Source: Candidatus Aquidulcis sp. (GTDB lineage: Bacteria > Chloroflexota > Anaerolineae > Anaerolineales > E44-bin32). Taken from it: 8,386 bases of DNA. A program made the position numbers and the translations under genes. This document shows positions 1-7,732 of the stretch, in pieces. The stretch lies in the NCBI GenBank assembly GCA_020723365.1, contig DYJB01000122.1:1-8386 (forward strand), given 5' to 3'. The notes beneath the pieces were generated by a model. That model made no database searches. It was not told the origin of the DNA and worked only from the letters and a program-made list of their open reading frames with translations. Each line of letters begins with the position of its first letter. The stretch's first letter is position 1.

Positions 1-750
1 AAGGCCGGCCTGCTCAAGCAGGATCAGGCTGTAGAGAGGCAGCTTGGTGGCCAGGTGGTGGTCCGTGCGGTGCGCAGGAGTCGAACCGCAGCACATCCAG
101 CCCTCCGGCTCGACCGGGGTCAGGCCGAGGGCCTCCAGCACGGCCCGCGTCGACTGGTCGAATTCCTCCGCCAGCGAGTGCAGCGAGCAGCCGGGGTAGT
201 AGCCGATTTCGTTGGGCGGCCGGGCGGCGGGGGTCTGCGGGGCGTGGTGTTTGCGCCGCAAGACCAACTCCGGCACGAACCGGATCTTGCCGTGGCGGAT
301 CATATCGACGCCCAGGCCGATGTCCTTGAGAGGCTTGCCGGTGCGCAGGTTCATCTCACCCAGCAGGCCGAGCTCATACGAGCGGCCCAGGATATCGACG
401 TCGCGCAGGAACACCTTGTTGAACAAGGCCACGTCGGGGACCTGCGGCTTGATGCCCTGCTCCAGCAAGTCGCTGACCAGGAAGTCCATCACCCGGGCGA
501 TGTCGATGCCCTGCGGGCAACGCGTGGTGCACGTCTGGCACGAGGCGCACAGCCAGGGGGTCTTGCTGGCCTTGAGATCGTCCTCCAGGCCCAGCTGCGC
601 GGCGCGCATCACCTGGTTGGGTTCCAGGTCGAAGTACTTGGCCAGCGGGCAGCCGGAGGTGCACTTGACGCACTGGTAGCACAGGTAGACGTTCTCGCTC
701 GTCTCGCGCAGGATGCGTTGGGCCAGGTCGGTGCTCAGGCGGGTATCCAT
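1..750 (-). CDS. hdrCB: HdrC-HdrB fusion, heterodisulfide reductase-like iron-sulfur subunit (3' end beyond window)
   Basis: I translated this frame by hand from the ATG at 748-750; it stays open for 250 codons to the left edge, so the C-terminus is missing. Seen: residues 24-34 carry a C-x2-C-x2-C-x3-CP 4Fe-4S motif (CYQCVKCTSGCP) and residues 68-78 a second one (CASCQTCTTRCP), the two clusters of HdrC. After a linker of roughly 100 residues comes an HdrB-type CCG domain: YYPGCSL with C188, then WMCCG with C220-C221, giving the CCG spacing C-x31-CC. The later cysteines of that domain lie outside the window. In the HdrB family, CCG domains bind noncubane 4Fe-4S clusters at the disulfide-reducing site; in bacteria without CoM/CoB the substrate is usually unknown. 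The ATG is 4 bases after the metF stop, so it is co-transcribed. HdrC and HdrB are often separate genes; here they are one chain. Shorter minus-strand readings inside 374-682 are shadows of this gene. Confidence 0.93.
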   Translation of the reverse strand, partial: MDTRLSTDLAQRILRETSENVYLCYQCVKCTSGCPLAKYFDLEPNQVMRAAQLGLEDDLKASKTPWLCASCQTCTTRCPQGIDIARVMDFLVSDLLEQGIKPQVPDVALFNKVFLRDVDILGRSYELGLLGEMNLRTGKPLKDIGLGVDMIRHGKIRFVPELVLRRKHHAPQTPAARPPNEIGYYPGCSLHSLAEEFDQSTRAVLEALGLTPVEPEGWMCCGSTPAHRTDHHLATKLPLYSLILLEQAGL

Positions 751-754
751 GCGC

Positions 755-1783
755 TCAGCCCTGCGCGGCCGGTTCGGCCATGCGCGCGGCCGTCACCTCT
801 GGGCGCGGGAACAGCCCGGCGCCCTCGACGATGGGGCGGACGGCCTCCTCCCACTCGATGGCCATGATGTGCACACCGGCTACACCCTCGATCTGGCGCA
901 TCTGCTGAACCAACTCGATGGCGATCTTGATCCCCTCCCGGCGGAAGGCCTCGTTGCGCGCCTTCTTGTCTTCCTTGTCGATCCCCTCGCCGGCGGCCGT
1001 CATGCGGTCGACAAAATGGTTGGGCACATCCAGGCCGGGGACCTCGTCGCGCATGTACTTGGCCATGCCCGGCGACTTGAGCGGGCCGACGCCGGCCAGG
1101 ATGTAGACCTGCTTGTGCAGCCCAAGCTTGCGCACGCGCTCCATGAACTGAGCGAAGCGCTCAACGTTGTAAATCAGCTGCGTCTGGACGAAATCGGCCC
1201 CGGCCTTGACCTTCTTGCCCAGTCGGATCGGGCGCCACTCGAAGGGGTCGCCGAACGGGTTGGCGGCGGCGCCGATGAAGAAGCGGGGCTCGATGCCCTT
1301 GATGGCATCGCCGCACTGAAAGGCATGCTTGTCGCGCAGCCCGGCCACCATCTGGATCAGCTGCACCGAGTCGAGATCGTGGACGTTCTTCGCCGTCGGG
1401 TGGTTGCCAAACGACTGGTGATCGCCCGTCAGGCACAGCAGGTTGCGCAGGCCCAGGGCGTAGGCGCCCAGGATATCCGACTGCATCGCCAGGCGATTGC
1501 GATCGCGGCAGGTCATCTGGATGACCGGCTCGAGACCTTCCTGCAGCGCCAGAATCCCGGCGCCGATGCTGGACATGCGGACGATCGCCGTCTGGTTATC
1601 CGTGATGTTGGCGGCGTCGCAGGCGCCCAGCAGCAGGCGGGCCTTCTTGCGAATGATCTCGGGGTCGGCGTTCTGGGGCGGGCCGAGTTCCCCGGTGACG
1701 GCGAAGTGTCCGGCGCGCAGGACTTTCTCCAGGCGCGAACCCGACTTGAAGCCGTTGGTGCTGGCAGCAGGGAGGTCAGTCAT
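755..1783 (-). CDS. metF: Methylene-tetrahydrofolate reductase
   Basis: The 342-residue protein is a MetF-family TIM barrel that reduces 5,10-methylene-THF to 5-methyl-THF with FAD, a step of the Wood-Ljungdahl methyl branch. Seen: the N-terminal GELGPP motif, whose E32 corresponds to the catalytic Glu28 of E. coli MetF; the TCRDRNR motif at 91-97; LTGDHQ at 118-123, whose D121 corresponds to E. coli Asp120 next to the flavin; and KAGADFVQTQLIYN in the second half, typical of the family's substrate-side strands. The length is near the usual size for single-domain MetF. It starts with ATG, preceded by GGAG 8 bases upstream, 12 bases after the metV stop. Placement right behind metV indicates the MetFV type, in which MetF gets electrons through partner proteins rather than acting alone with NADH (inference from Moorella-type systems). 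The last roughly 15 residues are Ala/Pro-rich and probably disordered. Confidence 0.96.
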   Translation of the reverse strand: MTDLPAASTNGFKSGSRLEKVLRAGHFAVTGELGPPQNADPEIIRKKARLLLGACDAANITDNQTAIVRMSSIGAGILALQEGLEPVIQMTCRDRNRLAMQSDILGAYALGLRNLLCLTGDHQSFGNHPTAKNVHDLDSVQLIQMVAGLRDKHAFQCGDAIKGIEPRFFIGAAANPFGDPFEWRPIRLGKKVKAGADFVQTQLIYNVERFAQFMERVRKLGLHKQVYILAGVGPLKSPGMAKYMRDEVPGLDVPNHFVDRMTAAGEGIDKEDKKARNEAFRREGIKIAIELVQQMRQIEGVAGVHIMAIEWEEAVRPIVEGAGLFPRPEVTAARMAEPAAQG

Positions 1784-1795
1784 GGCGTTGCTCCG

Positions 1796-2482
1796 TCACT
1801 CGGCGGCTTCGGCCGCCAAACGCAGATCCTCACGGGTGATGCGGCGCGGCCCGCCGTCGCGGCTGGTGGACCAATCCTTCGCCGGCTGGAGCTCCTCGAT
1901 CAGGTGCAGGCGGCCCTGGGCGTTCAGGCGGTCGTAGATCAACTGCCACGCGCACGGTGTCTCGTGGCCGATCTCGCAGACACCGCCCTGCGATCCGCCG
2001 CACGGGCCGTTGAGCAGCTGCTTGGCGCAGCGGGCGATGGGGCAGATGCCTCCAGTCACTCCCAGGATGCACGAGCCGCAGGCGGCGCAGCGCTCCTCCC
2101 ACACGCCCTGCTCGCTGGGGAGCCCGAGGAAGGAGGTGTTGAGGCCCGGCAGGACCACCTTGTCCGGGTAGCGCTCGGCCAGGGCCTGGACGCCGATGCC
2201 GCAGCCGATCGACAGCACCACATCCGCCTGACGAATCGAGTCGGCCAGCGGGTCGATGTACTCCACCTCACACTGGCGCTGGACGGTGATGTGGGTGACG
2301 TCCTTGGGCGTGCCGTCGATGCGGGAGGCCATCCGCAGGCTGGAGGCCAGGATGCCCGCCTCCTTGTCCCCGCCGGCGAAGCACACGGTGACACAGGTCC
2401 CGCAGCCGACGACCAGCACGGTCTGGGCCTCGCCCAGCAGTCCCTTGATCTCGTCCAGCGGTTTCTGTTCGGCTACGATCAT
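1796..2482 (-). CDS. metV: MetV, zinc-finger / Fe-S partner of methylene-THF reductase
   Basis: The 228-residue protein has the layout of MetV ('methylenetetrahydrofolate reductase C-terminal domain' proteins), which form a heterodimer with MetF and pass electrons to it. Seen: an N-terminal Cys cluster in VVGCGTCVTVCFAGGDKE (C27, C30, C34), further cysteines at 71 and 94 (SIGCGIGVQ), and a C-terminal cysteine-rich module with C132, C135, C138, C147, C152, C161, C169 and C177, including CAACGSCILGVTGGICPIARC and the NGPCGGSQGGVCE stretch diagnostic of this family. The ATG overlaps the mvhD stop by 4 bases (ATGA), and AGGAG at 2491-2495 is 8 bases upstream, so translation is probably coupled. 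MetV contains no obvious flavin or NAD motif. In known complexes it contacts HdrA/HdrC or other electron-input subunits, and the neighbours here fit that role. Confidence 0.93.
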   Translation of the reverse strand: MIVAEQKPLDEIKGLLGEAQTVLVVGCGTCVTVCFAGGDKEAGILASSLRMASRIDGTPKDVTHITVQRQCEVEYIDPLADSIRQADVVLSIGCGIGVQALAERYPDKVVLPGLNTSFLGLPSEQGVWEERCAACGSCILGVTGGICPIARCAKQLLNGPCGGSQGGVCEIGHETPCAWQLIYDRLNAQGRLHLIEELQPAKDWSTSRDGGPRRITREDLRLAAEAAE

Positions 2483-2925
2483 GTCGTCTGCTCCTGGTGG
2501 GCAGGGCTCGGGGTCGTCCGCCGCAGCGGGCTCGGTCCGAGGGCCTGCACATCCTCCGTTATCTGAGTTGCCTCCTCAGCGAACTTGCGTCCCATGGCTG
2601 AGGAGAGGTTCACCATCCGCAGGCGGCGCCCATCGAGGCCGATCTGCGTCAGCAGCTTCTGGGTGTATTCAACTCGCCGACGGGCGTTGACATTACCTTC
2701 CAGGTAATGACAGTCGCCCTCCAGTCAACCTGCGACCAGCGCCCCGTCCACCCCCTCCTCGAACGCCTTCAGGAGGTGGAGTACATCCACCCGTCCGGTG
2801 CAGGGCACCTCGATGATCTTGATGGACGGGGGATACTGCAGGCGCAGGCTGCCGGCCAGGTCGGCGGCATTGTAGGCGCAGTGCGTGCAGCAGAAGGCGA
2901 CGATCTGGGGCATGAAGTCAGACAC
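2479..2925 (-). CDS. mvhD: MvhD/FlpD-type iron-sulfur protein, probable selenoprotein (Sec67 by TGA readthrough)
   Basis: MvhD passes electrons between HdrA and a partner enzyme through a 2Fe-2S-type cysteine set. From GTG 2923-2925 the frame reaches TGA at 2725-2727 after 66 codons. Reading that TGA as selenocysteine continues the same frame to a TGA at 2479-2481, giving 148 residues. Seen: CCTHCAYNAADLAGS (C13, C16), EVPCTGRVDV (C42), then GALVAG-U67-LEGDC72HYLEGN, and after it VNLSSAMGRKFAEEAT and ALGPSPLR. The protein aligns without gaps to the 7733-8173 paralog in the cysteine region: C16/C19/C45/C70/C75 there match C13/C16/C42/U67/C72 here. Codons after the TGA remain clearly family-like to the end, and a SECIS-like hairpin follows at once. 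The start is set by GGAGG at 2932-2936, 6 bases before GTG; ATG 2911-2913 is an alternative. The gene overlaps the expected hdrA stop by 8 bases and metV by 4. Sec versions of MvhD (VhuD) are known in methanogens. The alternative is a nonsense mutation or sequence error at a Cys codon. Confidence 0.87.
2682..2719 (-). promoter_or_regulatory. Candidate bacterial SECIS hairpin for Sec67 of mvhD
   Basis: Starting 5 bases after the TGA (2725-2727), the minus strand folds as GGGCG/CGCCC (5 bp), a small AC/A internal loop, TG/CA (2 bp), a T-T mismatch, CATTACC/GGTAATG (7 bp) and an apical loop TGGAA at 2698-2702. That makes 14 base pairs. The loop begins 22 bases after the TGA and has G as its second and third base. 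Bacterial SECIS elements lie in the coding region just behind UGA, with a G early in the apical loop, and in E. coli fdhF an unpaired U in the upper stem; all three have counterparts here. The hairpin coexists with the family-like peptide LEGDCHYLEGNVNAR, so it is embedded in coding sequence. Recognition by SelB is inferred; no selenocysteine-machinery genes are in the window. Confidence 0.8.
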
Positions 2926-5900
2926 GCTGAGCCTCCGCAGGCGCCAGCAGCGCCTCCAATTTGACCATGAGCTGGTCGTCCCGGTGATGTGCCAATTGAA
3001 TGGCTTTGGCCGGACATTCGGCCGCCCAGCGCCACCCAGTCGGCCAGGCGCCCCAGGGTCACCGCAGGCAGCGTCGCCGGAGAGGCCCAGAAGTAGGACG
3101 CGGCCAGGGCCGAGGACACCTGCGGCACCCCGAAGGGGCAGACGCGCACGCAGGTCAGGCAGCCGACGCAGCGCGAGGGGTCGACCTGGGCCACCGCGCC
3201 GCCGGCTCGCAGACTGGGCAGGCTCAGCACACGGGCGGCGCGCGAGGCGGCGGCCTTGGCCTGGATGATCGACTCGTCCAGCAATTTGGGGTAGTGGGCC
3301 ATGCCGGCCATGAACATGCCCTCGGTGCTGAAGTCCACCGGGCGCAGCTTGACGTGGGCCTCGTTGAAGAAGCCGTCGGCATCCAGCGGGATCTTGAGCT
3401 GGGTCGCCAGGTGGCGGGCGTCCTCGGCGGGCAGCACCGGGTTGGAGAGCACGACCAGGTCCGGTTCGAGCAGCAGCTGCGTGCCCATCCCCGGATCGCG
3501 CACGCGAATCTCGAGCCGACCGTTGCGCGCCGTGACCTCCGGGCGCGTCTCCGCTTCGTAGCGGATGAAGACGACCCCGGCGCGGCGGGCCTCCGTGTAC
3601 AGGCGCTCCTTGAAGCCGTAGGCGCGCAGGTCGCGGTACAGGATGGTCACCTGCGCCTGCGGGTGAAGGCGCTTGAGGGCCAGCGCGTTCTTCAGGGCCG
3701 TGGTGCAGCAGATCCGGGCGCAGGTCTTCTCGGCCGGCCCGACGCACAGGATCATGGTCACGCGCTGCGGCGCCTGACCCTGCAGGCCGGCCAGGGCCGC
3801 CAGGACGCGCCGGTCGCTGGTGACGGCGGCGCTCGAGGTATGAGCCAGCAGCGTCTCGAACTCGGCTCCGGTCAGGACGGCCGGATGCGAGCCGCACAGG
3901 TATTCGTCGCCGCGGTACTCGCGCCCGCCGGTGGCGACGATGGTGACGCCGTGGCGGATGTCTGCCAGCCGACCGTCGGGGCCGCGCACCGTCGAGGTGA
4001 AGTTGCCCACAAAGCCCGAACAGCTGACCAGCTCATGCTCGAGGTGAACGTGGACGCGAGGCTGAAGGTCGATCTCGGCCAGAAGCGAGTGCAGGCTGGC
4101 CTGCGGGTCTTGCCCGCCCAGGCCGCCGTGCACGTGGCGCAGGTGGCCGCCCAGCTGCGGCTGCCGCTCCACCAGGTCGACGTCGTAGCCCCCGCGGGCC
4201 AGCGACAGAGCCGCCGTCATGCCGGCTGCGCCGCCGCCCAGGACGAGGGCCGAGGGCAGCACCGGAACCTGGCTGGTCGCCAGCGGCTCGAGGTGGCTGA
4301 CGCGCGCCACGGCCATGCGGATCAGGTCCTCGGCCTTGGTGGTGGCGGCGGCGCGATCGTGGGAGTGCACCCACGAGCAGTGGTTGCGGATGTTGGCCAT
4401 GTCGAACAGGGCGGGGTTCAGGCCGGCGGCGCGCAGGCTGTCCTCGAACAGCGGAGCGTGCGTGCGCGGCGTGCACGAGGAGACGACCACGCGGTTGAGG
4501 CCGTGCTCCCGGATCCGCTCCGTGATGCGGGCAATGCTGTCCTGCGAGCAGGTGTAGAGGTTGTGCTCGGCGTGCACGACGTTGGGCAGCCTGGCGGCGT
4601 AGTCCGCCGCCGAGGGCACATCGACGAAGCCGCCGATATTCGATCCGCAGTGGCAGACGAAGACGCCCACGCGTGGGGCTTCGGCGCTGACGTCGCGCTC
4701 GGGCGGGAACTCGGGCACGCGCGTCAGGCGGTGGCGGGCGCGGGCAAGCAGCGCGGCGGCATCGGCCGCGGCGGCGCTGGCTTCCACCACGGTTTCGGGG
4801 ATGTCCTTTGGCTCGCGGAACGGGCCGGCGGCGTAGATCCCCGGGCGGGAGGTCTGCAGCGGATCGAAGAGCATCGTGGTGCAGAAGCCGTACTCGTCGA
4901 GCTCGACGCCCAGCTCCCGCGCCAGGCTGCGTACCGCCGGGCTCATCTCCATGCCGACCGAGAGCACCACCAGGTCGAAGAGCTCCTCGGTGATCCCGGC
5001 GGGGGCTGCGTCGTCCAGGCCGGCCGCGAAGCGCACCGCCAGATCGGCGGACTCGGGATCCTCGCGCAGGCCGGAGATGCGGCAGCGGGTGTACTCGATG
5101 CCGTAGGTCTCGCGCGCCCTCTGGTAGTAGGCAGCGTAGCCCTTGCTGAAGGCGCGCATGTCCATCATGAACACGCGCGCCTTCACCTGGGGATCGTGCT
5201 CGCGGGCCATCACGGCTTCTTTGGTGGCGTACATGCAGCACACCGCCGAGCAGTAGTCGTGGCTCTGGTCGCGCGAGCCGACGCACTGCAGGAAGGCGAT
5301 CCGCCGCGCCGGCTGGCCGTCGGACGGGCGCACGACATGCCCGGCCGTTGGACCGGAGGCCGAGAGCAGGCGCTCGAACTGCAGGGCGGTCACGACGTTC
5401 GGGTAGCGCCCGAGGCCGTATTCCTCGGAGAGCTCGGCGCGGTAGGCCTCGTAGCCCGGCGCCAGGACGACGGCGCCGACGTGCACCTCGTCGACCCGTT
5501 CGACCATATCGTGGTCGATGGCATGTGTCCCGCAGGCGTAGACGCACGACAGGCACTCGGAGCAGCGGGCGCAGGCCAGGCAGCGGGCGGCCTCCGCCTG
5601 GGCCAGCTCGTCGGTGTAGCCGCGCTCGACCTCGGCGAATCCCCCCCGGCGCTCGCTCACGGCAAGCTCGGGCACCGGGAGCCGGCCGCCGGGGCGGATG
5701 CCTGCCTCCCGGACCCGGGCGTGCGCCTCGGCCTGGGTGAACTTGACCACCGGCAGCTCCGGCTTGGGCTTGCGTTCGAGCGCCTCGCCCTGCAGGTAGC
5801 GCTCGATGCTCTCGGCCGCCCGATGACCGGAGGCGACGGCCTCGATGACGAAGGCCGTGCCCGAGACGCTGTCGCCGGCGGCGAACACGCCCGGCCGCGT

Positions 5901-7607
5901 GGCGGCCATCGTATTCGGGTTGACGGCGATCGTGCGTTGGCGTGTGACGCCCACACCGGCGTCGTCGGGGATGAAGGCCAGGCCGGCGCGCTGGCCGACC
6001 GAGAAGATCACCGTATCGGCTTCCAGAACGTGCTCCGACTCAGGCACGGTTTCGACGGACAGGCGCCCTTCGTGGTCGAAGGCGAACGACTGCACGCGGC
6101 GGCACTCGACGCCGCCGGCCTTGCCGTCGGCGTTCGGGACGATGCGCACGAAGGTGCGGTCGGCGTGGATCGTGACGCCCTCGGCCTCGGCCGCCTCCGC
6201 CTCCGCCGCGTGGCACAGCATCCTGGCGCGCGGTTCCAGGCACGCCAGGTGCACTTCGGAGCCCAGGCGCACGGCGCTGCGCGCCACGTCGATGGCGACA
6301 TTCCCGCCGCCGAGAACCAGCACCCGCCGCCCGAGCGCCGGCGGGCGGCCCAGGCGCACATCGCGCAGGAAGTGCGTGTTGATCAGCACGCCCTCGAGAT
6401 CCGCCCCGGGGATCGGCAGGCGGACCCCCTCGTGCGCCCCGACGGCGATCAGCACGGCCGAGAACCCCTGGTCGAAGAGCCCGTCGAGATCGTCGACGCG
6501 CGTGTTGAGGCGCAGCTCGACGCCCAGGTCTGTGATGTCGGCGACCTCGCGTTCGATGATCGTCGCCGGCAGGCGGTACGCGGGCACGCCGACGCGCAGC
6601 ATCCCGCCCGCCACCGGCAGGGCCTCGAAGACCGTCACAGCATAGCCGTCCCGGGCCAGGTCCTGCGCCGCCGTCAAACCGCACGGCCCGGCGCCGATAA
6701 CGGCCACGCGCTCGGGGTGCGTCTGCGGCACGGGCTCGAGCGGCTGGCGCGGCTGGCTGTAGACCTTGTCGGTCACAAAGCGCTTGAGGGAGTGGATGTT
6801 GACCGGCTCATCCACCAGCCCGCGATTGCAGGCGTCCTCGCAGCGGTGATTGCAGATGCGGCCGCAAATGCCCGGAAAGGGATTGTCTTCCTTGATGACG
6901 CGCAGGGCGTCGGCGTAGCGTCCCTCGCGGATCAGGGCGATATAGCCCTGGGCGCGCTGGCCGGCCGGGCAGGCGTCACGGCAGGGGGAGACGCCCAGCT
7001 TCTCGATGGCGTAGGCGTTGGGGACCGCCTGCGGGTAGAGCTTGAAGGCCGCCCGGCGCTGCGAGAGTTTCTCATTGAAGGCGTCGGGCAGGATCACCGG
7101 GCAGACGGCGGCACAGTCGCCGCAGCCCACGCACTTGGTGGTGTCGATGTAGCGCGGCTTCTTGCGAAGCGTGACGGTGAAATCGCCCGCCTGGCCGTCG
7201 ACGCGCACCACTTCGGAGTCGACGTGCAGGTCGATGTTCAGGTGCCGCCCGGTCTCCACCAGCTTGGGGCTGATGGTGCACATGGCGCAGTCGTTGGTGG
7301 GGAAGGTCTTGTCGAGCTGGGCCATGTGGCCGCCGATGGCGCTCTGGCTTTCGATCAGGTGGACGCGGAATCCCTGATCCGCCAGATCCAGGCTGGCCTG
7401 CATGCCGGCGATGCCGCCGCCGACGACCAACACGGCCCCCACCGGAGCCGAATCGGCTTCCGGGATGGCCTGGCCGAGCTCCCGAGAAGTGGATCCCTGG
7501 GCGCCTACGGCAACTCCCTCTGGAGGCCTGAAGCTGGTGCCTTGAGGCCCCACCGCATGCTCCATGATAGGTTTGGCGCCCAGGCGCGCCCTAGTGCCGG
7601 ATGTCAT
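2918..7607 (-). CDS. hdrA: Giant HdrA: HdrA flavin unit with inserted GltD/NfnB-like NAD(P)H-FAD module, followed by a complete HdrA (frame break near 3025)
   Basis: HdrA is the FAD- and Fe-S-carrying electron-bifurcating core subunit of Hdr complexes. Domains by residue: 1-55, unconserved leader; 57-150, first FAD fold (VVGGGIAGMQ, C107/C110); 159-169, 4Fe-4S (CVGCGDCAAVCP); about 205-605, GltD/NfnB-like insert with C209, C213, C248, C252, C256, C260, FAD motif VIGAGPCGLTAA (303-314), NAD(P)H motif VLGGGNVAIDVA (431-442) and AAGDS; 676-692, six-cysteine ferredoxin-like CLACARCSECLSCVYAC; 775-910, HdrA cysteines (C775, C786, C790, C791); 980-1465, full second HdrA with VFVCHCGSNIGG, SSCTPRTHAPLFE, FAD motif LGGGAAGMTAAL and AGMAHYPK; 1480-1490, 4Fe-4S CVGCLTCVRVCP. 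After about residue 1495 the frame loses HdrA similarity and would run on to 2769. The true ending, AECPAKAIQLAHHRDDQLM to a stop at 2918-2920, is in the next frame, so one extra base is needed, about 1562 residues in all. The start is unsure: ATG 7607 has no good ribosome site, and codons before about 7442 look less GC-biased, so GTG 7442 is an alternative. NAD(P)H as electron partner is inferred from the insert. Confidence 0.85.
2932..2936 (-). promoter_or_regulatory. Shine-Dalgarno site deciding the GTG start of the selenoprotein mvhD
   Basis: GGAGG on the minus strand lies 6 bases before GTG 2923-2925, the best ribosome site among the internal gene junctions. It sits inside the last codons of hdrA, so ribosomes ending hdrA at 2918-2920 could restart here. 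Confidence 0.6.
3024..3061 (-). other. Frame break in the last ferredoxin domain of hdrA
   Basis: The long HdrA frame reads ...GRLADWVALGGRMSGQ here, while the family ending AAECPAKAIQ begins in another frame at about 3026. That frame has a TGA at 3059-3061, so a single shift must lie between 3024 and 3058. Removing one C from the CCC run at 3025-3027 (plus strand) would join ...WVAL directly to AAECPAKA. Natural mutation, assembly error and real recoding cannot be told apart from this sequence. Confidence 0.75.
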
Positions 7608-7680
7608 CCCCGGTGGGGAGTAACTTCATCCACAAGAGCGGATATCAGAGGGCTTGTGCAGTGGACATGCATGGAAGCGC

Positions 7681-7704
7681 AATTCCGCCCAACGGGGCGG
7701 AATT
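7681..7704. repeat. Perfect 10-bp inverted repeat between mvhD and hdrA
   Basis: AATTCCGCCC, a 4-base loop (AACG on plus, CGTT on minus), and GGGCGGAATT form a perfect hairpin in the only sizeable gap of the operon (7608-7732, 125 bases). In the transcription direction it is followed by GCGCTTCC, not a T-run, so it is not a convincing intrinsic terminator. It could act as an RNA-processing or stability element that sets different levels of the upstream ferredoxin/mvhD and downstream hdrA messages, or as an operator. I see no convincing promoter or small gene in the gap. Confidence 0.7.
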
Positions 7705-7732
7705 CGAAGCCTGCGCACAGACGGGTCGAACC

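Noticed and set aside
2769..2917. Continuation of the 1612-residue HdrA frame to 2769
   Set aside because: After the frame break it is a Ser/Pro/Ala-rich shadow of the mvhD frame. The family ending of HdrA and the start of mvhD are in the other frames.
3059..3061. A second in-frame TGA in the frame that gives the HdrA C-terminus, considered as another selenocysteine
   Set aside because: The codons upstream of it in that frame do not resemble HdrA, so it is only a stop in a non-coding frame. No conserved Cys is expected at that exact place and I saw no convincing hairpin.
7681..7704. Rho-independent terminator between mvhD and hdrA
   Set aside because: The stem is strong, but no T-rich stretch follows it on the minus strand and the downstream genes belong to the same pathway.
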